Below, one piece after another: positions 22,351 through 34,035 of a stretch of DNA of 64,000 nucleotides. The first letter of the stretch is position 1; every line of letters begins with the position of its first letter. This stretch comes from Ceratodon purpureus (lineage: Eukaryota; Streptophyta; Bryopsida; Pseudoditrichales; Ditrichaceae), in NCBI GenBank assembly GCA_014871385.1, contig CM026426.1, positions 51,177,238 through 51,241,237 of the forward strand, in the 5' to 3' direction. The notes beneath the pieces were generated by a model. That model was not told the origin of the DNA and did no database searches. It saw only the letters and a program-made list of their open reading frames with translations. A program made the position numbers and the translations under genes.

Positions 22351-23152
22351 GTTTATTGCTCACTCCACGTAATCTAAGTTGTTCTTTACATGTGGCACAA
22401 GTTTTTCCATAATATCCAAACGAATCAAATCCAGACACATATACACAATAAAATGAGATATGACACAAAATGTTCAATTAGAAGCCAATCATATAGAATT
22501 TTCTCATATGTAGAGTTTTTTACGTACTGTATTCCAGACATGACAAAAAGGGAGAGTGTTTACAAGTTAATTAAATCAAAATTCAGAAGACAACGTTTGG
22601 CCTTACCACGAGTTGATTGTTTGTGTTGACGACTTCCCGATTCTTCCTCTTCCTCTTCAACTCTTGCAGTATTCTCTTGCTCTCTTCCCCCCTCCCCCCT
22701 CCCCGGTCTTTATCCGCTGATCTACGTTGCGTCAGGTGCTTTGCTGGATTGTTAGGGGTCTCCAAAACTTCACTTACGCTTGGAAGTGGGTTTGGTAGAT
22801 CTGATATTTTGAGTGCATCGAGGTGGCTTTAATCTTGGTGCAAGATCTGAAGGTTGGACATCCAGAAGACAAGGTGTCACTGTGACCCAACCCATTGCAT
22901 TCCCAACTACACGATGGCTTCTACCATCACTTTGTTTCTTCAGTTGTGGCTCTCGGATCATTGCTGCAAGCGAAGACATGAACAACTGCTGCCTTGTTGT
23001 TTGTCTTGTTGTTTGCCTCTAGTTGAAGCCAGAGGACTCAATACAATTGATGTGTTCCCCGTTCAATTCAGTGGATCCTTCCTTTGAAAAAATTGTTCAT
23101 TTCCGCGTTCTGATGAACCAGGGCGTCCCCTTTCTTGTACATACCACCAATA
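22351..23152. other. Unassigned stretch
   Basis: A/T-rich DNA followed by a C/T-rich patch (22640-22710). Only short ORFs with no recognisable features occur. I see no supported gene here. Confidence 0.5.
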
Positions 23153-23160
23153 CCTAGAGG

Positions 23161-23898
23161 GGGAGAGCACAATAAAGTGGACCACAAAGTGCAAAATGTG
23201 TTCACTAAGAAGTGAATATGAAGTGTGCTGTTTTTAAAGGCTCAAAGCTGATTTTCAGCATTTTGGTCTAGTTTTTGAGCATTTTAGTCACTTTCTAGGG
23301 TGTCATGAGGTATCTTTCACGAATTTTCACAAAAAGAACATCCTCAATTGAAACTAAATTTGACCACTAGTTCTAAATCATGAAAGTGAACCTTTCCAAA
23401 GTCTTAATTTCTTCGTTTGGTGCCTACTACTGTCTTTAGAGGATTTTATTTTTTTCAATTTAATAAACAATGTTCGTTTAAAAAAATGCACAAAAAGAAC
23501 CCTGGAAGTGACCCTCTTTAAAAACATCCTTGCGGGACTTTAGGAACGCTTCATAAATTAATGAGTATATGAATTGACTATTTTAGAATACCTCTTAAAC
23601 ATATAGAGGGCCCCACTTCATCAAAAGTGATTTTTAGATAGTTTTTGATTCTTTTATAGTCACTTTTTCAAATGACTGCATTCACTTTGCTTGGATTTAA
23701 AGCCTTCATACAATAACTTTAAAGTGTCTACTTTGCTCAAAACTTTTCCAAGTTGCAGAAAAACTAGTTGAGAATCTACATTAGCAAAAACAATTGACTT
23801 CAATTACATCTTTCCATCACTTTTGTGCAATTTTTGCAAAAGGGCTCAAACTTGCAAATAGCTAAGCACTTTTTTGGTCCACTTTATTAAGCTTCCCC
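23161..23898. mobile_element. MITE family 1, copy 1
   Basis: A 738-bp non-coding repeat with inverted ends: GGGAGAGCACAATAAAGTGG at the left, and GCTTAATAAAGTGGACC in the reverse complement of the right. A related copy lies at 51902-52640. Flanks CCTAGAGG (23153-23160) and CCTAGGGG (23899-23906) form an 8-bp target duplication with one mismatch, as expected of hAT-type insertion. It has no ORF of its own. Confidence 0.8.
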
Positions 23899-24755
23899 CC
23901 TAGGGGTTTCGTCATTAGATAGATATTGAATAGAACCATTTGCAATGTAAATGATTTTTTTTTTGACCTTTTGACTCAATCAAATAATGTTATAGGTTTA
24001 GAAAATTCAAAAGTTCATAGCAGAGTAAACACTCTTATGAATAGACATGGAGCTTCCATATTGCAACAAAGCCATTACATTATATGTGTCACATAGTTGA
24101 AGCTAAAAGAAATTAATATAATATTAACAACGGCAAAGTATGATGGAAAACAGTCAAACCTTAATGGGCAGTAGTAGCCCCTATGGGGGGGATGCAGAAT
24201 AGGGCAGCAATTTTACAGAACTATGTTATATGGAACATTGTCAAAATGAGCAAAATAAAAAGGGTGAAAGTAACATACCTTGTGGATAATTAATTTTGCA
24301 TGTAATGCTCCAACCGTACGCACATGAGCAGCTTCGTTGACCAACATATCCTTTTCCCGGAGAACGAGATGCATGTCAGGTAAAATATCATCACCACCAC
24401 TATTGACTTGACAATGGCAGCCTAAATCCAAAGAAGGTGGATAGATAGTCTCTACAATGTCTCAACAAAAAACTCTGTTGTTCTATTCTACAGAGGGCTG
24501 CTACTTAAGTAGTGGATACTACAACAAAAATAGCTTCAAAATTAGATTGAGGTTTTGATGGTTATAAAAGTAACATACCTTTGAGCAATTATAATATTTA
24601 GATTCTAGTGTTGTACTCTTGTCGTCTGCCTCCCATGTTTCTTCGTATGAGGTTGTCGTCAACTCCTTCTCTTTTTTCACAGAGTCTATAGAACAATCAA
24701 AGTCTTCTACGTCGTTGTTGTTGGTGTTATTCGAGAAGTAGTATCTGATCACTCC

Positions 24756-27700
24756 GCTTGGGGGGGTCACTCCTCATAAAAAGTAGAAATATAGGTGAGA
24801 ACAAATACAGGGTACCATAAATACATTCAAGATAAAAATTACAATTTTATTATTCATAACATAGAGGTCATAGAATGTCTAGTGGAAGGTTATAAGTAAC
24901 ATAGGATCCTATTTAAAAGAGCATATGAGGAGTTATTGAACTTAGGATACCCCCCTTTTTATTAAAAATTTGGGACTGACAATGGATTTAGGCCACATGG
25001 GCTGTAGTGTGCGTGAATTAATTTCATGGACTTTGAAGCCCTTACCGTGGTTTCTTGTGGGCCGCACAATCAATGGGGCAACATGGCCGATCCACGGCTG
25101 TTGGCAGCTCATTAAGGTTTTGCCAACAACTCTCTCCTTGTCCACCTTGGCCTTGCTTTGTTGGGATTAAGGAGGGGAACCACGGAATACGGGGAGAAAT
25201 GGTATAGGGTGAATGTCCTCTTGGATGATCCCAAACCGGCTGCACTTTGGGCTGCAGAGCCAACAACCTCTGCCACATTCTCTTGTGCTGACGAGGAAGT
25301 TGTTGTCGCTGGTTGCTTCTGCCATTCTGCTTGTAAATGGGTGTCAGGGTGTGGAGAGCGTTTTGCAAATTTTACGAGTGCTGCTTGTTCAAAAATTGTG
25401 CAAGAAATTGATTTTAAGTTGCGAAAGAAGGGAGGGCACTAGTTAAAAGAGGGTCGCGGGATATAGGCTCGGGCAGACGAATTTATTACTTGTCTATCCT
25501 TGAACTAGCAGGTAATTCCAGGAGGTTGGCTACCAAGTATCGTGAGGAGAGGGCTTTGCATTGGCAGATGAAGTCGAAGGTTGCACAACTAAAAATGACG
25601 CAACCAGGGTTGAAACTAAGCATTGTTGAAAACTATAATAGGAAAGATGTGCTATCCTTTTGTAACAATATTTTGGCTGCTCACAGAACCAATGCCTTTG
25701 GGAAAAAACCAGCTTTGTGAGACTTTCTTAGGCATGTTGTCGCGAACTTGAATTGAGTCAGGCAGGGTCACAGATTTTCAAAAAATACAAAGTTTTATAC
25801 GGAAGCCATGAAGATCTATGGAGGCAGACGAATGTGCAATCTTTTTGCTTTGAATTATGCTGGTCCCTCTTACTCAAGTATTAAACGTGAGAATAAGAAG
25901 GGGGTAAAATTTATTGCTGGGGAACATGAGGCTCTATCTGCTCAAATTTTTAAAATCTATGTTGAGACAAAGAAAGTACATGGTGTGCTCGGACCTGTTC
26001 CCATTATTCTTGCGGAGGACAAGACAAAGGTCAAGAGCCGGATTGTTTAGGAAGCATCATCTGACACTTTGGTTGGATTCTGTGGCTCGAAGGATAGTCA
26101 TTGTTGTGTGTCAAACTTTAAGCTAGTTGTAGGCTGTGGTAATTCAGGTTATGAGGCTATACTTGATGCATTCCGTCTAAACAAAAAGGGCAACTTTGCA
26201 AGAGTGATTAAAGGTCAACCTATTGCATGCACTCCTGCCGAGGTTATTTCAAGTTGTCTCATGCACATGCAATTGCTTTTACTCTAATTGGGTTAGAAGG
26301 CACTGGAGTGATATAGACCGTTTGTGGGAAAAATGTTGTGCTGCTATAGTTGGATTAATTATTGGTCATGCATCAGATGGAGACTCAAGGAGGAGGCAGA
26401 TCATGCTGCAAGACTATTCAAGTAAGGTAGGTTCGAGGTATGCAATTCCTTGGCAAAGGTGGTTGCTTAGTTGTGAGAAGTTCTAGATATGTGAGCATGG
26501 CTTGAGACGGGAGGACGTGCACCGCACTGATCGTCAAAATTGGGCAAGTGCATAGAGAATTTGTGCGTCCAAAGCCAGAACTTGCTTATAGATGCTAAGG
26601 ACAATGAGAGATGCTCATCAGGAAAGAACTTTGGGGACGGAAATGTATTTGCAGATTTGTGCTGAATATTGATATTTTTCTTTCAGTAACTTTGACTCTT
26701 AGAGAGCGGGTTGGCTTGCAAGCAAAGTCTCTATCTTCTTCCGTTTGTGGAAATTGTGGTTCAAGTTTGGGGACCACTTAGTTGGTGGGAATACAAATAC
26801 ATTAACGGTTTAAGAATGCTTTCTGTCAAACCAATGTTATCTTGATGTCTAGTTGTCCTGCCAATTTGTTGTACTTTTGATTAAGTGTTTCAAAGAATTT
26901 TGTCCACACTTACCCGTTCCATTGCATCTGACTGGATCTGACTTTTGCGAAACCTTCTTCAGCAAAGTGGGTGGAATGCAGGGTATGGAAAGAGCCTATG
27001 ACTTCCATGAACTTGTAGATTGTGCAAGTACTGTGAATAAATTGGCGGCAATAGAGTACAGTGAGAATGGACTAAAACTTGACAGAGCACATAACAAGCA
27101 ACGTAGCATTTGGGCTGAATTACATTCGTTGGAACCAGGGCAAGAACCAATCAATCTTACTGACTATAGTGACTTGGCATCAAATGCCGACTTTGTATCG
27201 GCGTTGAAGGAGGGCTTGAAGGCGGCTCAATCAATGTTGAATAACCTGAACATGGCTCCTTCCATGCATGCCAAGTCAAAAACATGGTTTCAACAGCCAT
27301 GGCTACCAGAGGGCGCCGATTCAAAGCACTGGTCTTATATCCCTCCCACAAAGCCGGTTTCCAAAGACGATGGAGATGCTGAAGTGTGGAAGGATTCTTT
27401 AGTGGAAGCTGCGGAGGAGGATGACTCCAGCGATGGTTCCTATAACGGTGGCCTGAACCTCGAAGTCAAATTGGTCGATGATGGCTTGGATCTTGTTGCA
27501 ATCGCTGAGGACAAATGTCGGGTAGTAATATCCAAAACGTTGGACTCAATTGAAGAACGATCACCCAACTGCATACTTGGAATACCGAATACCATCCCAG
27601 CTGTTCCCGTGGTAGAATACATGGGAAAGGTGATATACAAGTCAATCTTGGTGTCGGAGTTAAATGGCAACCCTTTTCTTTCAAAAGATTGACTAACGAA

Positions 27701-29204
27701 GATCAAGAACTCGGTATTCTTCGACAATGCAGAGGCATACTTATCTGCAGCAAATTCTAGCACGACGTGTCTCTTTGGTTTGGGTAGTGATTGTGGGGTC
27801 TTATTCATGCAATCTTCAAATTTGAATAATTCTTCCACAGTCAGAGCTGCTCAAAAACGAAAGAGAGGAGGTTGTGAATGTTAAGGCAGATCGACAGTCC
27901 TTTCAGGTGGTGTGTATATAGGATCTTGGTGGCTTGGTCAAGTCCAGAAGATCAGTAGGAAAGTGGGCCAGAAGTGGGGCGTCTGTAGGTACCGACTTGA
28001 CTTGTTAAACCGAAGTACATCACGTAAGAAGGTAAGTTCTGGCCCTACTTTTGAGATTCTTTTGAATTGGTTCAAACGGGCTCCCGGGAGAAACAAGTTC
28101 AAATATGATGTTACTGACACACAATGGATTGATCTAGATAGCATGATTTCAACAGTTGCTCTTTCTTATAATGGCATGACTAATGTCTACACTCTGGAAG
28201 AAAATGACAGGGTTGTACTTGACGAGTTTGTTTCACAGAACTCCTAAATTTGATTCCTTTGCTCACCCTCCCTCTGTCTTTGTGTTATGTATTTTTTAGT
28301 GGAGGTCGCCCGTGCTGGACCGCAAGGAGTACCACGCAATGCTCCGATGCTGGGCCGCCAGGAGTACACATCAATGCTCCCCTATTTTTTGGACTTACAT
28401 TTGGGCCTGAACTTCTTGAAGTGCGCAGTTTGTAAATGTGTTTGTGAATACAAATTTTTTTCGCTGGTCCTTGTTGAATTTGATATTGAAGTTCGACTCT
28501 AAATCTTGCATGTAGAGGAGCTGAAGGCACTTGCGTGTTGTTGCGTTGCAAGTTATGCTAAAGTTTGCAATGTATATTATATCACTGTATTTGTTAATTT
28601 GAGACTTTCTCTTGTCTCAAATTCATATATGGAGAACAACAACATGGTCTAATGTTTGGGTTGTCCTACCTAAACCATCTTGATAGGAGTTCTTAATTGA
28701 GTTTTTGATAAGAACACCCACTTCAAAGTATTTGCATCTTACAACATTCTCCAATATCTATGTGATTTTATCCATGTTCTTATATTTGTAACTGTCTCAA
28801 AATGCCCAAAAAGTCCAAATTAATGAATATAGTGATTTATGGTGTATGTTTTACTATCACCTGGCATATATTATCAGCTGTCGTATGTTTTTTATGGTGT
28901 ATATTTTAGCATGAGCTAGCGTGTATTAGTATGAGCTGGCGTATTTTTTCATCATTGCATAAACCCTTGCAGAACCTTAAAACCATGCAAAATCCTATTT
29001 TTAAAATTAGCATAGCATATCAAAATTTAAACCCGTCAATGAATTACAATTACAAGTACAGTACGCCATAATTGCCCACGTTAGAGAATTAAGTAACAAT
29101 AGGGTACAAAAAAAACATTAGACAAAAACCAATACCCCCTCGTTAAATACCCTTTGGTCTTACGTATCACCTTATTTTTTATGAGGAGTGACCCCCCCGA
29201 GTGC
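24756..29204 (+). mobile_element. T1: 4.45-kb TIR DNA transposon
   Basis: Both ends carry the same inverted sequence: seven G, then TCACTCCTCATAAAAA, reading inward (24760-24782 and reverse complement of 29176-29198). The flanks CTCC (24752-24755 and 29205-29208) form a 4-bp target duplication, and removing the element restores a reading frame in the split minus-strand gene. One transposase-like gene (25158-28247) fills the centre on the plus strand. The superfamily is not clear; a 4-bp duplication is known for Sola and some other groups. Confidence 0.8.
25158..28247 (+). pseudogene. T1 transposase-like gene, decayed
   Basis: A chain of plus-strand segments reads as one protein broken by stops and frameshifts: 25158-25442 (Cys-rich), 25490-25720, 25808-26050, 26069-26287, 26223-26486, 26853-27692 and 27912-28247. 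Two motifs look like DDE-type catalytic blocks: ILAEDKTKVKSR at about 26010, followed by GFCGSK, and GHASDGDSRRRQ at about 26370. LTGSDFCETFFSKVGGM at about 26930 resembles the C-terminal helix and Glu of transposases. CTCNCF suggests a zinc site between them. Stops are also seen at 26485 and throughout 26500-26850. I cannot name the superfamily with confidence. Confidence 0.6.
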
Positions 29205-29380
29205 CTCCAGAACTGCATAATTTGAACTCCTCCCTGCTACTTGCTTCAATACTACTACGACAAGTGAAGTTCCTGCTCACTGGGTCCTTCTCACTGAGTC
29301 CGTTTTCTGTGGTCCACTTGGAACCGTGAGGAGGCATTTTAATGTTTCCAATAACTAGCGCAGTTTGAGCCTTTGACAAC

Positions 29381-30757
29381 GCTTTCTTGTTCTAGACGGC
29401 GTATCCGCAGACATATCCTAGACATTATCGTGAGGTTTTCAATAGATTAAATATTTGCGCATATAATGTAAGCTATCTAATCCAAGCTCCCAAACTAGTA
29501 CCATGCCCTGTCTACGTTCAAGAGTAAACACAGCAAGAAGATGACGAGGACGAGACCATCACTCGTGAGTTGAGAGCCGCACCACCGACTAGAAATTGAC
29601 AAAGAGCATGCAAAATCCAAAATGACAAGAAACTGGGGCAAGCGGCTACATGCGTGGAAGTTAGTGCGTCCACGTTGCATGAGATTTTTTTATCCAATAA
29701 AATCCTAATAGATGAAGGACAAACGTTGGTCCTACGAAGTTGTTAGAACAATGTAGATTTCAAATATACCAAAACCACTATATGTCATTCTAATCTGTAT
29801 ACATTGAAATGCAGATTTTTACTCACAGAACACACTTGCAATTACGTCAGCAGAAGTAGGCTGTGGCGATTGCATCGCATAACTACTAACAACTGAAGTT
29901 TTTTTTTTTTTTTTTTAAATGACATGGACTCCTACGCTTTTTACTGCGCTAACCTCACCTTGTAGGCAATATGGCGATTTACATCAAGTACATGACAACA
30001 ACTGAGAGGGATTTTAGCGTAGAGGTAAGACACTCACAACTAGTTCTCTAGGCCCGTTCTCCCACAAAGCAATTTATTGATCTGTACTATTGTAGCGTAA
30101 TGCTTGAGCTTATACTCAAGTACCTCAGGCTCCCCTTCTTCTCATAAATTACATAACATTGAAGCTTAATTTCTTAGCCATGACCTCTGAACTGCAACGT
30201 GTCCAGAGGGACTTCCTACCTCTTGCGGCTTGCCCCTCCGAGGCCAATATCTTGCATATGGAGCGATAGTTCTCAAAATACTGCACATCAATTAGGGTAC
30301 AATACTCTTAACTTTGTCTCTCATGTCTCAAACAATGTAATTTGAATTTTTGGAGAGACTATAGTCGCGTACTCTTGAATACGGTCTCAAATGTTATGCA
30401 CCATAATTTGCATCGTAATTGCTAAACAAAGCTTGTCACTTCCATGACTTCTCAATATTGTAAGAATTCATTTGTTGACACTCATTATCCAGATGTATGA
30501 GAGCTAGGTTATTTCATTACAAAATTGTTGTTCAGTGTCAAAAGCAAAGTGTATGGTCACAATGCAGTAGGGGACTACTGTCAATTATTAATTTTACGAA
30601 AGATTGAAAATTGTTAATTTTGCTAATCATTGGTATAAGGCCACATCATCTTATAAATTGTATATGACTGTAGGGCTTATTTTCTTAATTACATTGTTAG
30701 CACAACTGAGGATAGCGAGAACTTATTACAGTAATATGTGGAATCCTGAATAGTAGT
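29381..30757. other. A/T-rich stretch without gene
   Basis: Only short ORFs. A T-run is at about 29900. No coding or RNA signal can be supported. Confidence 0.5.
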
Positions 30758-31817
30758 GTGCTTTGTACTGAAACCAATGCAGAGTGGAGTATAATGAGGC
30801 AAGATTGCCTTGTAGAGGCATACCACATCAAGAGAGCTTCGGCGGCTAGGCAAGACATACTGCAGTATCTATGTAGATGCAAGAAATGTCATGGATTTAA
30901 GACACAAATAGTCAGTGAGTCGAACTTCACCATCACAAATACGAGCGCGACATCAGACTAAAAGAACCCCTAAAAGAACCCCTACTTGTGAGATCTCTCT
31001 TCCCATACAGAACTATTAGATACAGCTCAATCCAAGATAGTTTGTAGTTTGTAAATGACAATATCTTTTATTCATGAAGAATTGGGAATGTGTATATTAT
31101 ACACTCAATTTATCCTCATTGCTTTGCAAAATGTAGTGAAGAAGATTGAACAAAATTATTTTATTAAAAAGTGACTAAAAAGGTTTTGATTAATAAGACC
31201 ACACATTAAATTGCATAGACTGAAGTCTGGGAGATATACCTATTCCGTTTACAATAAATGTACAGTCGTTGATGCCAATTCAATGTTATTGAAATTTAAG
31301 CACTAACCTCTGCCCTTTGTGTTTTGCATTTAAATTCAGAGAAATCCAAACGAACGTCCCAATTGTAAGAAGGAGCTATTTGCAACGTGCTATTGAACTG
31401 ATGGAGGAGGAAGAAGACGTAGACGAAGAAGAGGAGTTTCTGGATGCAAAGGATTACGAAGCTTTTGAACTAGTTCATCCGAACAGAGACATAAACTTTG
31501 AGGAAATGGCGGGGAATTACTTTGCAAGAGTTGACAAAATACACATGGAATTTGTTGAAGAGGACGAGTTTCTGGATTTTGAAGACTTGTCTTCTGAAGA
31601 AGACAAGCCTGATGAGACGCTGATACTAGAGTCTCTACTTTGGCGGTCTGTTGAACCATTGTTCCCTGGATTGCAAATCAACACGTTACAATTTAGCATC
31701 ATTCTTATATCCTTGTGCACGTTGTTCTCAATCGGCCATTATTGCTTGGACAAGATTTCGACATTTTTTGAAATTGGATGTGTTACGTGTGGACAACAAT
31801 TGCTCTTAATCTTCTAA
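30758..31817 (+). pseudogene. Transposon gene exons (CxxC and acidic N-terminal region)
   Basis: Two plus-strand open pieces. 30758-30960 contains LCRCKKCHGFKT, a Cys cluster of the kind found at the N-terminus of plant tnp2/CACTA-like proteins. 31317-31817 has a run of acidic residues (EEEEDVDEEEEF) and then LFPGLQINTLQFSIILISLC, resembling the conserved 'LYPGAKLS' helix block after the acidic stretch in those proteins. The order fits a single N-terminal part of a transposon-encoded gene with an intron between. The rest of the gene is absent, so it is a fragment. Confidence 0.4.
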
Positions 31818-32112
31818 TGAAATGAAAACTTTGCTAAATTAGGTAGGTTTGTCCCATAAAACAATACATTGCTGTGAGTGTAGGAAGACATTGCACTGGA
31901 AAGTAAAATTGCATTTATAGGAATGTCCTCACTATAAGAAATCTAGGTACATAACACGGTCCAATACAGTCCCTCTTAGAGTGCTATGTTTTTTCTCAAT
32001 CATTAGACAATTGCAGAGAATGTACCGTTGTCCATAAATTGCAAAGCATATGCATTGATATAGCAAAAATCACTCTCCAAATAACAAGATGAGGTCAGTG
32101 GTAGATAGTGAA

Positions 32113-32231
32113 AGTTAACCAGAGACCCAACCGGTCTCTCCCTTTAACCCCATACAGTCCCCTCTTAGTTTCATCCAAGAAGCTTCCCAACAATCATCCA
32201 GTTCCTGCGGATGAACTCTGTCGGAGCCGAC
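32113..32231 (+). repeat. 5' LTR of C, first part
   Basis: Starts AGTTAACCAGAG, equivalent to TGTTAACCGG of other LTRs with a T-to-A change. It matches 50441-50580 ('accggtctctccctttaacc', 'gatgaactctgtcgg'). It ends at GAGCCGAC, where X begins. Confidence 0.85.
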
Positions 32232-32271
32232 CATTAGGAGAAATTTGGGGTCATGAAAAGGCCGTGTAAGC

Positions 32272-33116
32272 CTGCCCTTTCTAGGTGAACTCCCTGCCCA
32301 AATGCGGCACTGTCGCTGGCAGCGGGTGCCAGGATCGCTGCCCGCAGAGTTAATAGGGCAACTTAATGGTCTCGGTAAGGAGTTGCGGGGCGGGGTCGGT
32401 GTCCCTAGTGGCGCCGAGGTGGCTGCCTTGTTTGGTGAACCACGCCTTCTCGCATTTATTGAAGTTAAAGCCCGATTCGAAGGAGAGATGGCGGGAGATT
32501 GGTGTCAACCGTTTCAAGATTTGAAGTTTGCTGCCACAACGGGAAGAAGCCATGGAGCTCGGTCGACAGTAGGTTGGTCTCCCCACCTGGGAATGGGGTG
32601 AATCGAAGTTGGGTGCGTACAATTTTGGTTTTGCAGGACCAACGACCCAATTCGCAGGTGAAATTCGAGAGAGTCAAGGGAAATTGTGAGAACTAAACCA
32701 GTGAGCATGATTGTGCAGATACGCGTTGGCAGCAGTTACAAATTCGAGCAACAAGCATTCGAAGGGTGTTCTTGCAACACCTCCTGCCGTGGACTGAAGA
32801 GGTTGTGTAAGTGTCAATTTCTCTATGACAAGTTTGGATCGTGCATTTGTACATTGCATGCTATTCATTTGATCCTGCAATTTCCTTGAGTGGCTATGGT
32901 ATAGGGTTTGGTTGTTGTAAACTCTGCGGTTTTGGGTATATAGCAATGTTACAAACGATTCTCTGCATACTTCTAGGTCGATGGAGGGGCCATGAGAGCT
33001 TGAATCACTACTTCGGAATTCTGGACTCACGATGGCAGCAGGAGTGGCAGAGTCTTCAAGGTACCGTCCCGCAGTTTCGCTTGATGGACGCTACGCACCA
33101 CTTGTTAGGAGAGGTT
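32272..33116. other. X left subterminal region
   Basis: GC-rich near the end, with an early copy of the X word (CGCTGGCAGCG at about 32308). Short ORFs only (for example 32302-32601 and 32686-32889, the latter Cys-rich with CNTSCRGLKRLCKC). These could be exons of an X gene cut by MITE 2, but no motif settles it. Confidence 0.35.
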
Positions 33117-33124
33117 CAATGAGA

Positions 33125-33892
33125 GTAAGCACACTACGCCTATGTAGAAAGTATGTCAGAAAAGTACTTTTCTGGAAGTGACCGGTAGAAAGTACTTTGT
33201 TTCTCCAAGAAAAAACTGTGCGAATGCATTTTCCATTACAAAGTCTAATTGGAACATTGCCTAGCATTGTTATCGAAATTCCAAGATCACAAAAAAAGTT
33301 GTATGGAGTAACAAAAGTAGTACTTTTCCCAAATTTCAAAGTATGTCAGATTGTCCAAAATTCTACAAAGTACATATTTTCTACTATGTAGATGTTCTAT
33401 TTTGCTGTGATATTGTAATAGGGTATGGGACTCATAAAAGGCTACAGACCTCAGTTGAAAAATCTAGGAGAAGCTGAAGATCCGTGGAAATTTTTGATGC
33501 CTTTTGCCTTTCTTTTTTGCAGCCTAGAATTCCTAAAATGAAAGATTTTTTTGTGATTTTCCTACGTAGAAGGCTTTCTAGACGTATGCCCCATGTTGGT
33601 TAAGAGCCGGATCATTCTTATAGGCTGTTTTATTAGACTTTCAAAATTTATGTGGCCGCCACTAAGAGTACTTCGCGCATGTACTTCCAAAAACAAAAGT
33701 ACTTTGGGTACTTTCTAGCAAAATCTTCACCGTCCAAATATTTTTCGTTACATCCTAGCCGTACACGTGGCTGATAAGGTCCGAGAACAGTGGATCTCAA
33801 AAAAGTACTATACATACGTATAGACAAAAATGTACATCAAAAGTACTTCCAAAATCTGCCCAAAGTGTACCTAGCGTAGTGTGCTTTCACCC
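33125..33892. mobile_element. MITE family 2, inside X
   Basis: A 768-bp non-coding element. The left end reads GTAAGCACACTACGC; the reverse complement of the right end reads GGTGAAAGCACACTACGC. It is flanked by a perfect 8-bp duplication CAATGAGA (33117-33124 and 33893-33900), typical of hAT-type transposition. The interior holds many copies of AAAGTACTTT-like palindromes, which could be transposase-binding subterminal repeats. Confidence 0.88.
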
Positions 33893-34035
33893 CAATGAGA
33901 TCTGAGCAAACCTGCCCATCAACATTTCCAAGACGGAGGGCAGCCGGGGCTACAAACATTGATTTGTGGATCGATGGCAGCATTTACCTGGTTGATCTAG
34001 GAACACGGAGGCCACCTCCATTCAGAACTCTTTGA

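Larger units (their letters stand above)
24279..29380 (-). pseudogene. Unidentified spliced gene, split by transposon T1
   Basis: Minus-strand coding pieces on both sides of T1. Exon pieces are about 29380-29205 (starting after a CTAG acceptor, encoding KMPPHGSKW), 24755-24581 (ending AAG with donor GTATGT) and 24450-24279 (again with donor GTATGT). Deleting T1 plus one copy of its CTCC duplication joins the two halves in frame (KLCSSGVIRYYF). Function not recognised. Acidic and Ser/Thr-rich composition and the repeat setting suggest another transposon gene. The full extent in either direction is not visible. Confidence 0.5.
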
